Assembly (NCBI RefSeq): GCF_030704825.1
Contig: NZ_JAUYNX010000011.1
Coordinates: 124,001 to 188,000 of the forward strand
Length of the DNA: 64,000 bases
Direction: 5' to 3'
From: Brevundimonas sp.
Lineage (GTDB): Bacteria > Pseudomonadota > Alphaproteobacteria > Caulobacterales > Caulobacteraceae
Positions 36,607-46,071 of this stretch are shown piece by piece. The number at the start of each line of letters is the position of its first letter. The first letter of the stretch is position 1. The notes under the pieces were generated by a model. The model did not search any database and was not told where the DNA came from. It saw only the letters and a program-made list of their open reading frames with translations. A program made the position numbers and the translations under genes.

Positions 36607-37035
36607 ATGACCGCGCATACCGAAGTCCGCGACTACGTCATCTGGAGCAAGCATCTGCATGGCGATCTGCGCCTGCCCGCGCGCATCGAAGCGCTGGAGG
36701 CCGGAGAGACCATCGAGCTCGAGGTCGACGGCGTGGCCGGCACCTGGCGCAAGATGGACCAGGGCAAGGACGGCCGGCCCACGCCGGGCATCCGGCCGCT
36801 GGGCTCGGCGCAGGCGTTCTGGCGCGATCTGTACCGGTCGAGGCGAGGCGCGGTGGTGACCGTGTCGCTGACGGCCGAACGGGAGGGCGCCCGCCGGGCG
36901 GCGGTTCTCTTCCCCGCCCTGGGACGGACGGCGGAGGAGCGGCAGGCGGCGCTGGAGGCCCTGCTGGCCATGCAGGGTCAGGGCTGGCGTTCGGACGGGT
37001 CCGGGTTCGACCGCGACGAAGCGCACGATCGATGA
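36607..37035 (+). CDS. Probable antitoxin of a PIN-toxin pair
   Basis: This 142-residue protein (MTAHTEVRDYVIWSKHLHGDL...) is placed directly before a PIN-domain gene with ATGA overlap, and has its own promoter/operator and strong AAGGAG site. The N-terminal part (RLPARIEALEAGETIELEVDGVAGTWRKM) is beta-rich and might be a swapped-hairpin (AbrB-like) DNA-binding fold. I do not recognise any named antitoxin family. It is longer than usual VapB proteins (70-90 residues). The assignment rests on context. Confidence 0.62.
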   Translation: MTAHTEVRDYVIWSKHLHGDLRLPARIEALEAGETIELEVDGVAGTWRKMDQGKDGRPTPGIRPLGSAQAFWRDLYRSRRGAVVTVSLTAEREGARRAAVLFPALGRTAEERQAALEALLAMQGQGWRSDGSGFDRDEAHDR

Positions 37036-37478
37036 TCACGATCGACAGCAACGTCTTCCTCTATCTGCTGGATGACGCGGCCCCGGCGAAACAGGCGATC
37101 GCCGCGCGGGTGGTCTCGGCCGCGAGCGAGCGGGGCGTTCCGGTCGCCCTGCAGGTCATCGGAGAGGTCCAGAGCGTGGCCATCCGCAAGCTGAAGATGC
37201 CGCCCTTCGTCGCGGCCCAGTACGCCCGGAACATCCTGACCACGTTCGACTCGCTCGGCGCGGCCAGCGCCGACGCGGACGTGGCCCTGGGTCAGCTGGG
37301 GAGCGGGCGGCTGAGCTATTGGGACGCCCTGCTGATCGCCTGCGCGAAACGGCACGGGTGCACGGCCATCCTGACCGAGGACATGCAGGACGGCGCGACG
37401 CTTCTGGGCGTTGAAATCTGCAATCCGTTCGGCGCCGATGGGCTGTCGCCGCGCGCCGCGGCGCTGCTCGCCGGCTAG
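37032..37478 (+). CDS. PIN-domain ribonuclease toxin (VapC-like)
   Basis: This 148-residue protein has the PIN acidic residues in order: Asp5 (MITIDSNVFLYLL), Glu45 (IGEVQS), Asp98 (SYWDALLIACA) and Asp117 (LTEDMQDG). The spacing is that of VapC toxins, which cut tRNA or rRNA. Its ATG overlaps the preceding stop, so it is made together with its likely antitoxin. The C-terminal end overlaps the stop of the convergent symporter gene by four bases. Confidence 0.87.
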   Translation: MITIDSNVFLYLLDDAAPAKQAIAARVVSAASERGVPVALQVIGEVQSVAIRKLKMPPFVAAQYARNILTTFDSLGAASADADVALGQLGSGRLSYWDALLIACAKRHGCTAILTEDMQDGATLLGVEICNPFGADGLSPRAAALLAG

Positions 37479-38770
37479 ATCCCCGACGCCGCCTCCGGGT
37501 CCGCCGTCGCGTCGCGTCCCTCGACGATCCGGGCCGCGGCGAGGTCGGCGGTGACGTTGCCGATGGTGCGGAAGATGTCGGGCACGACCTCGACCGCCAG
37601 CAGCAGGGGCAGGACCTCGAGCGGCAGGCCCATGGCCAGGGCGATAGGGGCGATGGAGGCGAAGAAGCTGACCTGGCCCGGCAGGCCGACGGTGCCGACG
37701 CTGATGGCCAGGGCCGTGACCCCGCCGGCGAACAGCACGCCGGGCGTCAGCGGGATGCCGTACAGGTGGGCGACATAGATGCAGACGGCCAGGTTGGCGA
37801 CCGTCGAGGTGATGCGGAACACCGCCACCGCCAGCGGCAGGACCAGGCCCGCCGTGGCCGTCGAGACGCCCAGCTTGTCGATGGCCCGCTCGACCATGAC
37901 CGGCAGGCAGGCCAGGGACGACTGGGTCGAGAAGGCCACCACCTGGGCCGGGGCGGCGGCGCGGGCGAAGCGGCCCGGCGCGACGCGGCCGAAGACGACG
38001 GCCACGACATAGGTCAGCAGGATCAGGCCGATCAAAGCCAGGGACACGATGGCGATGTAGTGGCCCAGCACCCCGGCGGCGCCGAGCCCCGCCCGCAGAC
38101 CGACGCCCAGCGACAGGGCGAAGACCCCGAAGGGCGCGGCGCGCAGCACCCAGTGGACGATGACGATCATGGTCCCGGACACCGCCTCGAAGAAGACGGT
38201 CAGCGGCTGGCGCAGGCGGGCGGACAGGCGGGTGGTCGCGAAGCCGAAGACGATGGCGAAGACGACGATGCCGAGGATGGCGTCGTCGGCGGCGGCGCGG
38301 ACCGGATTGGACGGGGCCAGACTGGTCAGGAAGGCGGAGAAGCCGCCGCCGCCGAGGTTCTGGCGCACGGCCTCGTCGCTCACGGCGCCGGCCAGCAGCA
38401 GCCGGCCCCCTTCCGGGTCGATCGGCCAGATGGCGTGCAGGCCCAGGGAGGCGAGCACGCCGTAGACGGTCGCTCCGACCAGCAGCAGGGCGAAGACGAC
38501 GATCGCCTTCAGCGCCAGCCGCCCCGTCGCGGCGGCGTCGGCGATGGAGGCGATGCCGGTGACCAGCAGGCTGAAGACCAGCGGAATGATGGTCATGCGC
38601 AGGGCGTTGAGCCACAGCTGGCCCAGCCCCTCGACCAGGGCGACCGTGCCCGTCCCGCCGGGGATGCCGTACGCCTGGGCGGCGGCGCCGGCGGCCAGAC
38701 CCCCGACCAGGGCGACCAGCACCCACAGGCTGAGCGAGGACAGGAGGGCGGCGGTGCGCGAACGGGTCAT
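37475..38770 (-). CDS. DAACS-family dicarboxylate/amino acid:cation symporter
   Basis: This 431-residue membrane protein has the GltP/DctA-type fold. NALRMTIIPLVFSLLVTGI lies in the third helix, the Ser-rich hairpin 1 is in VVAFSTQSSLACLPVMVE, and FRITSTVANLAVCIYVA is in helix 7 in place of the usual NMDG-type motif. LPGQVSFFASIAPIAL forms hairpin 2. The family takes up glutamate, aspartate or C4-dicarboxylates with protons or sodium. The altered helix-7 motif suggests a different substrate. Confidence 0.9.
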   Translation of the reverse strand: MTRSRTAALLSSLSLWVLVALVGGLAAGAAAQAYGIPGGTGTVALVEGLGQLWLNALRMTIIPLVFSLLVTGIASIADAAATGRLALKAIVVFALLLVGATVYGVLASLGLHAIWPIDPEGGRLLLAGAVSDEAVRQNLGGGGFSAFLTSLAPSNPVRAAADDAILGIVVFAIVFGFATTRLSARLRQPLTVFFEAVSGTMIVIVHWVLRAAPFGVFALSLGVGLRAGLGAAGVLGHYIAIVSLALIGLILLTYVVAVVFGRVAPGRFARAAAPAQVVAFSTQSSLACLPVMVERAIDKLGVSTATAGLVLPLAVAVFRITSTVANLAVCIYVAHLYGIPLTPGVLFAGGVTALAISVGTVGLPGQVSFFASIAPIALAMGLPLEVLPLLLAVEVVPDIFRTIGNVTADLAAARIVEGRDATADPEAASGI

Positions 38771-38779
38771 CCGGCGAAG

Positions 38780-39859
38780 CTAGGGGCGGTTCATGCCGAC
38801 GTCGAGGGGGCGGGCGTCGAGGGCCGTCATGACGGCGCGCGCGGCGGCCGCCAGACCGGCCGGCGTCAGGTCCCGCAGGACCACCCGGTCCAGCACCGGC
38901 CGGTCCCGCGTCTGGCCGGTGCGCCGGTAGGCGGGGTCGTAGTGGGCCTCGATCAGGGCGGCGGCCAGTCCGGCGATCTCGCCCCGCGCGGCCATCGCCC
39001 GCCATTCGGCGACCGCCGCCTTCGCGTGGTGCCGCGGCAGGCGGGTCAGGGCCAGATCGAGAGCGGCGGGGTCGGCGGCGATGTCGGCGTAGGTCTCGAC
39101 GATATGGGCCACGCGCGCCGCGAGGGGCACGGTCAGCTCGATCACGGGCGCGGCCGACATGGCGGCCCACAGGGAGGGCGGAAGGACCCGGGCGCCGATC
39201 TTGCTGCTCTCGGCCTCGGCGACGACGGGGCGGGCCGGATCGAGCCGCGACAGGGCGTCGTGCAGGCGGGTCTCGAAGGCCTTCTGCGACGGCTGGCCGC
39301 CGGGCAGGGCCCCGAACAGCGAGCCGCGGTGGGCGGCCAGGGCCTCCAGATCCAGGGTCTGCGCCCCCTGCCCCGCCAGCGCGGTCAGCAGCGCCGTCTT
39401 GCCCGAGCCGGTCGGGCCGTCCAGCAGGACGAGCCGGTGCGCCAGCGGCTGGTCGTAGAGCGCCGCCGTCGCCTGCCGCCGCCAGGTCTGGTAGCCGCCG
39501 TCCAGCACCGTGACCGGCCAGCCGACCTGGTCCATCACCGTGACCATGGCCCCGGAGCGCTGGCCGCCGCGCCAGCAATAGACCAGCGGTCTGAAGCTCC
39601 CGTCGCGGTCGCCGAGGGCGCCTTCCAGATGGGCGGCGATGTTGCGGGCCACCAGGGCCGCGCCGGTGCGGCGGGCGAGGAATTTGGAGCCCTGGACGTA
39701 TTCGGTCCCGACCGCCGCCCGCTGTTCGTCGTCCAGCACCGGCAGGTTGATCGCGCCCGGGATGTGGTCCAGCGCGAACTCGGCCGGACTGCGCACGTCG
39801 ATGATCGCGTCGAAGCCGTCGCGGGCGGCGGGGGACAGATCGGCCGTGCGGCGGATCAT
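38780..39859 (-). CDS. mnmH: tRNA 2-selenouridine synthase
   Basis: This 359-residue protein has an N-terminal rhodanese domain with catalytic Cys95 ([10 protein letters not shown]). A P-loop follows (GPTGSGKT, about 148-155) in a kinase-like C-terminal domain. It replaces sulfur in 2-thiouridine at the tRNA wobble position with selenium, using selenophosphate and a geranylated intermediate. Length and domains are typical. Its ATG overlaps the selD stop, so the two genes form a selenium operon. No selA or selB is visible here, so this selenium use may be limited to tRNA. Confidence 0.95.
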   Translation of the reverse strand: MIRRTADLSPAARDGFDAIIDVRSPAEFALDHIPGAINLPVLDDEQRAAVGTEYVQGSKFLARRTGAALVARNIAAHLEGALGDRDGSFRPLVYCWRGGQRSGAMVTVMDQVGWPVTVLDGGYQTWRRQATAALYDQPLAHRLVLLDGPTGSGKTALLTALAGQGAQTLDLEALAAHRGSLFGALPGGQPSQKAFETRLHDALSRLDPARPVVAEAESSKIGARVLPPSLWAAMSAAPVIELTVPLAARVAHIVETYADIAADPAALDLALTRLPRHHAKAAVAEWRAMAARGEIAGLAAALIEAHYDPAYRRTGQTRDRPVLDRVVLRDLTPAGLAAAARAVMTALDARPLDVGMNRP

Positions 39860-40902
39860 GCGACGACGCGCACCCGGGCCGGACCGTCGACGACGCGGCC
39901 GACCACGGCGGCCCGGTCGAAGCCTTCGGCCCGGGCGAGGTCCAGCAGGGCGTCCGCTTCCCCGGGGGCGACGGCGATCAGCAGGCCGCCCGAGGTCTGG
40001 GGATCGGTCAGCAGGTCGGTCCGCCAGGCCGGCAGGCCGGCAGGCAGGTCGATCGAGGCGCCGTAGCTGTCCCGGTTGCGGCCGGAGGCGCCGGTGCGGA
40101 GGCCGGCGACAGCGAGGGATTCGACGCCGTCCAGCAGGGGCGGTCCGGCGGTCACCTCGACCGTCATCCCGGACCCGCGGGCCATCTCCAGCGCATGGCC
40201 CAGCAGGCCGAAGCCGGTGACGTCGGTAACCGCGTGCACGCCCGTCCGGCCGGCCAGTTTCGCGCCGAGGGCGTTCAGCTTCGTGGTCGAGGCGATCAGG
40301 GCGGCATAGCCCGCCGCGTCGAGCCGCCCCTGTTTGAAGGCCGCGCTCAGCACCCCGACGCCCAGCGCCTTGGTCAGGATCAGCACGTCTCCGGCCCGCG
40401 CGCCCCGATTGGTCAGGACCTGGTCCGGATGGACGAGGCCGAGGGCGACGAGGCCGTAGATCGGCTCGACGCTGTCGATCGAATGGCCGCCCGCGACCGG
40501 TATGCCCGCCGTCGCGCAGACCGAGGCGCCCCCCTGGAGGATGCGGCCGATGGTGTCGACCGACAGCGACTGCACCGGCATGCCGACGATGGCCAGGGCG
40601 AAGATCGGCGTCGCGCCCATGGCGTAGACGTCCGACAGGGCGTTGGTCGCGGCGATGCGGCCGAAGTCGAACGGATCGTCCACCACCGGCATGAAGAAGT
40701 CCGTGGTCGCCACCAGGGCCTGGCTGTCGTTGAGCCGCCAGACGGCGGCGTCGTCGCTGGTCTCGGTCCCGACCATCAGGTCGGCGAAGGGCGCGGCCAG
40801 CGGCATCCCCTTCAGGATGTCCTGCAGCACCGCCGGGGCCAGCTTGCAGCCGCAGCCGCCGCCGTGGGCGAGGGAGGTCAGGCGGGGCTCGGGCATGGTC
40901 AT
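39856..40902 (-). CDS. selD: Selenide, water dikinase (selenophosphate synthase)
   Basis: This 348-residue protein has the SelD N terminus with GGGCGCK, giving the catalytic Cys17 and Lys20 (Cys form, not selenocysteine). It then has [39 protein letters not shown] and [19 protein letters not shown]. It makes selenophosphate from selenide and ATP for the adjacent mnmH. Start at 40902, or at an ATG two codons later. Confidence 0.97.
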   Translation of the reverse strand: MTMPEPRLTSLAHGGGCGCKLAPAVLQDILKGMPLAAPFADLMVGTETSDDAAVWRLNDSQALVATTDFFMPVVDDPFDFGRIAATNALSDVYAMGATPIFALAIVGMPVQSLSVDTIGRILQGGASVCATAGIPVAGGHSIDSVEPIYGLVALGLVHPDQVLTNRGARAGDVLILTKALGVGVLSAAFKQGRLDAAGYAALIASTTKLNALGAKLAGRTGVHAVTDVTGFGLLGHALEMARGSGMTVEVTAGPPLLDGVESLAVAGLRTGASGRNRDSYGASIDLPAGLPAWRTDLLTDPQTSGGLLIAVAPGEADALLDLARAEGFDRAAVVGRVVDGPARVRVVA

Positions 40903-40967
40903 GCGCCGGGTTTGGGCGAAACGGCTCGTGAACTCAACAGCGGGCGCGCCGTGCTAGCCTGCCCGCC

Positions 40968-42815
40968 ATGCGCAGCCTGACCGTCCTCGCCGCCCTGCTC
41001 ATGGCCCAGTCGCTCACGGGGCCGTCCGCCGCCCAGGAGGCCCGGCCGCGGACCTGGGCCAATCCGGTGGACGTGGATTACAAATACAATTTCGAGCAGA
41101 CCCACCGCGGGATCAGCTACCGCACCGGCGCCGATCCGGTCATCGTCCTGCACCGCGACCGCTACGTCCTGTTCCAGACCCTGGCCGAGGGCTACTGGAC
41201 GAGCGAGGACCTGCTCGACTGGACCTACGTCCGCCCGGACACCTGGCCCTACGACCGCGTCGTCGCGCCGGCGGCAGTGTCCGACGGCGAGCGGCTCTAT
41301 CTGATGCCGTCGGGCTTCGAGTCGCGCGCCATGATGTCCAGCGAGCGCCCGGAAACCGGCCGCTGGGATGTGCACACCCGGGTCCTGCCCCCCGTTCCCG
41401 GCGCGGTCAGTCAGAACGAGGAGGGGTCGTACGGCGACGCCGGCCTGCCCCCGGAGAAGCTGCCGCCCGGTCCGTGGGACCCCGGCCTGTTCATCGACGA
41501 TGACGGGAAGTGGTACCTCTACTGGGGCTCGTCCAACGTCTATCCGCTTTATGGTTCGCAGATCGACCCGACGCCGCCGGTGCGCTTCATCGGCGAGCCG
41601 ACGCGGCTGCACGTGCTGCATCCCGACGAGCACGGCTGGGAGCGGTTCGGCCAGGATCATTCCGGCGGCCTTCCCGACGGCACGGCGATCAAGCCCTTCA
41701 TGGAGGGAGCCTGGATGACGAAACACCGGGGCCGCTACTATCTGCAGTACGGGGCCCCCGGCACCGAATACAACGCCTACGCCAACGGGACCTACGTCGC
41801 CGGAAGCCCGCTGGGGCCGTTCGAATACGCCCCGTACAACCCGGTCAGCTACAAGCCGGGCGGCTTCGTCGAGGGGGCCGGCCACGGCTCGACCTTCCAG
41901 GACCGCCACGGCAACTGGTGGAACACCGGCACCCCCTGGATCGGCCACAACTGGACCTTCGAGCGGCGCATCGCGATGTTCCCCGGCGGCTTCACCCCCG
42001 ACGGCCAGATGCATTTCTCCAGCCGCTTCGGCGACTATCCGCAGCGCCTGCCGACGACGCGGGTCGACGATCCCGACAGCCTGTTCACCGGCTGGTTCCC
42101 CCTGTCCTACAGGGCCGCCGCCGAGGCCTCCTCGACCCGGGGCGAATATTCGGCGGATCGGGCCACGGACGAGAACCCCCGCACCTTCTGGGTCGCCGAC
42201 AGCGCGGCGCCCGGCCAGACGCTGACGCTGGACCTCGGCGCGATGAAGACGGTGCATGCGGTGCAGGTGAACTACGCCGACCACGAATCCGGGGTCTATG
42301 CCGAGCGGCCCGGCATCCGCACCCGCTTCCGCATCCTGACCTCGCGCGACGGCGCCGACTGGACGGTCTTCGCCGACCTGTCCGGGTCCGACCGCGACCG
42401 GCCCAACGCCTATGTCGAGGGCGAGCGGCCGGTCGCCGCCCGGTTCGTCCGCTACGAGCACGGCGAGGTCGCCGCGGCCAATCTGGCCATTTCGGACCTG
42501 CGGGTGTTCGGGACGGCCGATGGCCTGGCTCCTGAGCGGCCGGCGTTGCGGGTCGAACGCGGCGAGGACCCGCGCAACGCCACGGTCCATGTCGCGCCCG
42601 TGTCCAACGCCCTCGGCTACAACGTCCGCTGGGGCACGGCGCCCGACCGGCTGTTCCTGACGTACCAGGTCTATTTCGACGATCTGGCGGAGATGGACGA
42701 CCGGCTGGAGGTGCGGGCCCTGAACGCGGGCGTCGACTACTGGTTCGCTGTCGAGGCCTTCTCGCCCAGCGGGGTTTCGCCTCTCAGCCGGGTGGTCGCG
42801 GTTCCCGCGGACTGA
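40968..42815 (+). CDS. Secreted GH43-like protein with discoidin and Fn3-like domains
   Basis: This 615-residue protein has a signal peptide (ending SAA-QE). It has a five-bladed beta-propeller resembling GH43-type hydrolases (GADPVIVLHRDRYVLF, WDPGLFIDDDGKWYLYWG, EGAWMTKHRGRYYLQYGAPG). An F5/8 type C or CBM32-like sandwich follows at about 390-525 (ATDENPRTFWVADSAAPGQTLTLDLGAMKTVHAVQV), and a final fibronectin-III-like region of about 80 residues. Asp/Asp/Glu residues in the blades fit the GH43 triad, but I cannot assign them safely. Action on plant or algal glycans is likely. Confidence 0.82.
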   Translation: MRSLTVLAALLMAQSLTGPSAAQEARPRTWANPVDVDYKYNFEQTHRGISYRTGADPVIVLHRDRYVLFQTLAEGYWTSEDLLDWTYVRPDTWPYDRVVAPAAVSDGERLYLMPSGFESRAMMSSERPETGRWDVHTRVLPPVPGAVSQNEEGSYGDAGLPPEKLPPGPWDPGLFIDDDGKWYLYWGSSNVYPLYGSQIDPTPPVRFIGEPTRLHVLHPDEHGWERFGQDHSGGLPDGTAIKPFMEGAWMTKHRGRYYLQYGAPGTEYNAYANGTYVAGSPLGPFEYAPYNPVSYKPGGFVEGAGHGSTFQDRHGNWWNTGTPWIGHNWTFERRIAMFPGGFTPDGQMHFSSRFGDYPQRLPTTRVDDPDSLFTGWFPLSYRAAAEASSTRGEYSADRATDENPRTFWVADSAAPGQTLTLDLGAMKTVHAVQVNYADHESGVYAERPGIRTRFRILTSRDGADWTVFADLSGSDRDRPNAYVEGERPVAARFVRYEHGEVAAANLAISDLRVFGTADGLAPERPALRVERGEDPRNATVHVAPVSNALGYNVRWGTAPDRLFLTYQVYFDDLAEMDDRLEVRALNAGVDYWFAVEAFSPSGVSPLSRVVAVPAD

Positions 42816-42882
42816 TCCGGTCCGCGCCTTGCCAGCCCGCCGCCGCCGGACCAATGTCCCCGTCTCAAACGGGGGCGAAATC

Positions 42883-44205
42883 ATGCGACTTCTTCTTGCG
42901 ACGACGGCGGCGGTGGCCCTCCTCACGGCGGGGACGGTCCAGGCCCAGACCGGCTCGACCGACGTCGAGCTGCGCCAGGCCGTGGCGCAGGATTACGAGG
43001 CCAACCTCGGCGCCCTGTTCGACGACTTCCACCGCAACCCGGAACTGTCGGGCATGGAGGTCCGCACCGCCGGGATCATGGCGGCCCAGCTGACCGCCCT
43101 CGGCTACGACGTCACGACCGGCGTCGGCGGCACGGGCGTGGTGGCGGTGCTGCGCAACGGCGCCGGCCCCACCGTTATGATCCGCGCCGACATGGACGGC
43201 CTGCCGCTGAGCGAACAATCGGGCCTGGCCAACGCCTCGACCGTGCGGCAGGTCGACAGCGACGGCGTCGAGAAGCCGGTCATGCACGCCTGCGGCCACG
43301 ACGTGCACATCACCGCCCTGATCGGCACGGCGCGGCAGATGATGGCGCGGCGGCAGGACTGGTCCGGCACCCTGGTGCTGATCGCCCAGCCGGCCGAGGA
43401 GCGCATCTTCGGGGCCCGGGCCATGGTCGAGGACGGCCTGTACACCCGCTTCCCCAAGCCCGACGTCGCCCTGGCCTTCCACGTCTCGGCCGATCTGGCG
43501 ACCGGTCTGATCGACCTGCCCCTGGGCATCACCTCGTCCAGTTCCGACAGCGTCGACATCCGGGTGCACGGAGTCGGCACGCATGGGGCCTATCCGCATC
43601 TGGGCGTCGATCCGATCGTGGTGGCCTCGGCCATCGTCATGAACCTGCAGACCCTGCCCAGCCGCAGCATCAATCCGCTGGAGGGGGCGATCGTCACCGT
43701 CGGATCGTTCCACGGCGGCATCAAGCACAACATCATCTCCGACCGTGTCGACCTGCAGCTGACCGTCCGCGCCGACAATCCCGAGACCCGGCTGGCCCTG
43801 CTGGACGGCATCGACCGGGTCGTGCGCGGCACGGCCCTGGCGCTGGGCGTGGCCGAGGACCGGCTGCCGACCGTGGTCCGCTCGCCGACCGAGACCACGC
43901 CGCCGACCATCAATGACGCCGCTACCGCCGCCCGCGTCCGCACGGCCATCGGCGCGGCCATGGGGACCGAGCGGCTGGTCGACCTGCCCCGCACCGGCAT
44001 GGGCGCCGAGGATTTCGCCTGGTTCGTCACCCCCGAAACCGGGGTGAAGGGCGTCTATTTCAGCGTCGGCGGCACGCCGGCGGCCGAGGTGGCGAACGCT
44101 CCGGGCCACCACTCGCCCCTGTTCCGCATCGATCCTCAGCCCTCGGTCGTCACCGGCGTCGAGGCCATGGTGGTCGCGGCGCAGGCGCTGATGCCGAAGG
44201 GCTGA
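42883..44205 (+). CDS. Secreted M20-family amidohydrolase
   Basis: This 440-residue protein has a signal peptide (ending VQA-QT). The M20D (IAA-amino acid hydrolase/hippuricase-like) core has IRADMDGLPLSEQSG, HACGHDVHITALIG with metal-binding Cys and His, LIAQPAEERIFGARAM and GAEDFAWF. The dimerisation domain sits in the middle (HGAYPHLGVDPIVVAS). Members hydrolyse N-acyl amino acids. Export is less usual and suggests use of external acyl-amino acids. The ATG at 42883 follows GGGGGCG. Confidence 0.92.
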   Translation: MRLLLATTAAVALLTAGTVQAQTGSTDVELRQAVAQDYEANLGALFDDFHRNPELSGMEVRTAGIMAAQLTALGYDVTTGVGGTGVVAVLRNGAGPTVMIRADMDGLPLSEQSGLANASTVRQVDSDGVEKPVMHACGHDVHITALIGTARQMMARRQDWSGTLVLIAQPAEERIFGARAMVEDGLYTRFPKPDVALAFHVSADLATGLIDLPLGITSSSSDSVDIRVHGVGTHGAYPHLGVDPIVVASAIVMNLQTLPSRSINPLEGAIVTVGSFHGGIKHNIISDRVDLQLTVRADNPETRLALLDGIDRVVRGTALALGVAEDRLPTVVRSPTETTPPTINDAATAARVRTAIGAAMGTERLVDLPRTGMGAEDFAWFVTPETGVKGVYFSVGGTPAAEVANAPGHHSPLFRIDPQPSVVTGVEAMVVAAQALMPKG

Positions 44206-44213
44206 GACGCGCC

Positions 44214-44238
44214 TGAACCCTTCCGGCCGCCGTCCGTT
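44214..44238 (+). promoter_or_regulatory. Candidate general-stress promoter, one mismatch
   Basis: TGAAC, 16 bases and CGTT are found, against the consensus GGAAC-N16/17-CGTT. It is 24 bases upstream of the small gene at 44263. Confidence 0.35.
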
Positions 44239-44262
44239 TCGTCCACGAACCGGAGACCCGCC

Positions 44263-44469
44263 GTGCCCTTTCCGAAACTCGCGACCCTGATCGGCGGCCT
44301 GCTGCTCAGCAAGGGCGGACGCCGCATGGCCGGACGCCACGCCGGCAAGCTCGCCCTGGCCACCCTGGCCCTGCAGCTGTGGGAGCAGCGGCGGGCGGCC
44401 AGGCATCGGACCGCCGCTCCCGGCCGGTCCGGCCATCCCCGCCGCCGCTGGAGCGGCCGTCGCGTCTGA
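44263..44469 (+). CDS. Small basic hypothetical protein
   Basis: This 68-residue protein starts at GTG with GGAG 8 bases before it. The first half has a weak hydrophobic segment (LATLIGGLLLSKGG and LALATLALQLW). The C-terminal half is Arg-rich (RRAARHRTAAPGRSGHPRRRWSGRRV), suggesting a membrane-surface or nucleic-acid contact. A one-mismatch general-stress promoter lies upstream. I know no family. Confidence 0.55.
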   Translation: MPFPKLATLIGGLLLSKGGRRMAGRHAGKLALATLALQLWEQRRAARHRTAAPGRSGHPRRRWSGRRV

Positions 44470-44529
44470 TTCCGCTGGACCGACGCTGCGTCAACCCGGC
44501 TAAGTCCGCCGACAAGCGGAGCCATGGCC

Positions 44530-45195
44530 ATGATCACCGTCCACCACCTGAACGACTCCCGCTCCCAGCGGGTCCTGTGGCTGCTGGAGGAGCTGGGCCT
44601 GCCCTATGAGGTCAAACGCTACCAGCGCGACGCCAGGACCATGCTGGCCCCGCCCGCGCTGAAGGCCGTCCATCCGCTCGGCAAGTCGCCGGTGCTGGAC
44701 GACGGCGAGATCCGCGTGGCCGAGACCGGCGCCGTGGTCGAATACCTGCTCGAGACTCATCCGGGCTCGGGACTCAGGCCTCCGGCGGGGACGGAGGCGG
44801 CGCGGCGTTTCACCTACTGGCTGCATTACGCCGAGGGCTCGGCCATGACGCCCCTGCTGCTGAAACTGATCTTCACCGCCATCCCGGGCCGCGTGCCCTT
44901 CCTCGTGCGGGGCGTCGCCAGGGGCATCAGCAAGGGGATGAACGCCCGGATGATCGACCCCCAGATCGCCGCCCACACGGCGTATTGGGAGGCCGAGCTG
45001 GCGCGGTCGGAATGGTTCGCCGGCGACGCCTTCTCGGCCGCCGACATCATGATGAGCTTTCCGGTCGAGGCGGCGGGCAGCCGGGTCGGCTACGGCCCGG
45101 ACAAGCCGCGGCTCAAGGCCTTCCTGCAGCGAATCCACGCCCGGCCGGCCTACCAGCGGGCGCTGGAGCGGGGCGGACCCTACAGCTACGCGTGA
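44530..45195 (+). CDS. Glutathione S-transferase
   Basis: This 221-residue protein has the thioredoxin-like half MITVHHLNDSRSQRVLWLLEELGLPYEV, HPLGKSPVLDDG with cis-Pro and AETGAVVEYL. A helical half has FAGDAFSAADIMMSFPVEAA. This form, with SRSQRVLWLL, belongs to the GstB-like group of bacterial GSTs. It has no similarity beyond fold to the GST at 400-984. CGGAG lies nine bases before the second ATG (44530) but only three before the first (44524), so I chose the second. Confidence 0.92.
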   Translation: MITVHHLNDSRSQRVLWLLEELGLPYEVKRYQRDARTMLAPPALKAVHPLGKSPVLDDGEIRVAETGAVVEYLLETHPGSGLRPPAGTEAARRFTYWLHYAEGSAMTPLLLKLIFTAIPGRVPFLVRGVARGISKGMNARMIDPQIAAHTAYWEAELARSEWFAGDAFSAADIMMSFPVEAAGSRVGYGPDKPRLKAFLQRIHARPAYQRALERGGPYSYA

Positions 45196-45277
45196 CGCCG
45201 TCGGCGCCCGGGACACAGTCGCGCGAGTGTCCGCAACCGGACGGCAACCCCCGACGGGGGCGATACGTTAACGGTCC

Positions 45278-45466
45278 ATGCGCCTGAGAACCGTCCAAGT
45301 CATCGCCGCCCTCGTCGCCGCCGTCGCCTTCGTGTTGGCCTTCATCGCGACGGGCGTCGTCATCGTCTCGAGCCTGTTCATGGCGTTGGGGCTGGCGGCC
45401 ATCGGCTGGCTGGCCTGGAGCCTCGTGCGGCAGGTGCGGACCCGTCGACGGGACCGTCCGGCGTAA
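45278..45466 (+). CDS. Small two-helix membrane protein
   Basis: This 62-residue protein has two hydrophobic helices (about 7-29 and 33-50) and a basic tail ([12 protein letters not shown]), the layout of a small inner-membrane hairpin. A candidate stress promoter GCAAC-N17-CGTT (45244-45269, one mismatch to GGAAC) lies just upstream, so the leader would be very short. No family is recognised. Confidence 0.55.
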   Translation: MRLRTVQVIAALVAAVAFVLAFIATGVVIVSSLFMALGLAAIGWLAWSLVRQVRTRRRDRPA

Positions 45467-45593
45467 CGTCGTTTGGCCATGCCCCTTGAACCTTGGGGCT
45501 TGGCGCCCTAGTCTCTTTGGCCGGTCGCAAGCGCCCAGCGACCTCTGGCGTGTCACAAATCTTCAGTCGGGCGAAGCAAGAAACTCACGACAT

Positions 45594-46067
45594 ATGGAAA
45601 AAGTGCCGATGACGGCCGAGGGCTACCGTGTCCTCGACGATCAGCTGAAGCAATTGAAGTCCGTGGAACGGCCGAGCGTGATCTCGGCCATCTCGGAAGC
45701 GCGCGAGCATGGCGATCTGTCCGAAAACGCCGAGTATCACGCCGCCAAGGAGCGCCAGGGCTGGATCGAGGGTCAGATCGCCGAGATCGAGGACCGGATC
45801 AGCCGCGCCCAGGTCATCGACGTCTCCAAACTGAACGGCAACCAGGTGATGTTCGGCGCCACGGTCACCGTGGTCGACGAGGACACCGAGGAAGAGGCCC
45901 GCTACCAGATCGTCGGCGAGCACGAAGCCGATGTGAAGGCGGGCAAGGTCTCCGTCGCCTCGCCGATCGCCCGCTCGCTGATCTCCAAGGAGGTCGGCGA
46001 CGTGGTCGAGGTCAACACCCCCGGCGGGGTCAAGGCCTACGAAATCCTCAAGGTCGAGTGGAAATAG
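45594..46067 (+). CDS. greA: Transcription elongation factor GreA
   Basis: This 157-residue protein has an N-terminal coiled-coil hairpin whose tip carries the acidic residues in [23 protein letters not shown]-terminal FKBP-like domain follows, with [26 protein letters not shown]. GreA makes backtracked RNA polymerase cut its transcript. The upstream sequence has CTTGAA, 15 bases and CCCTAGT (45485-45512), which loosely resembles the heat-shock promoter of the hsp20 operon. The upstream 127 bases hold no other gene. Confidence 0.98.
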   Translation: MEKVPMTAEGYRVLDDQLKQLKSVERPSVISAISEAREHGDLSENAEYHAAKERQGWIEGQIAEIEDRISRAQVIDVSKLNGNQVMFGATVTVVDEDTEEEARYQIVGEHEADVKAGKVSVASPIARSLISKEVGDVVEVNTPGGVKAYEILKVEWK

Positions 46068-46071
46068 GCCG

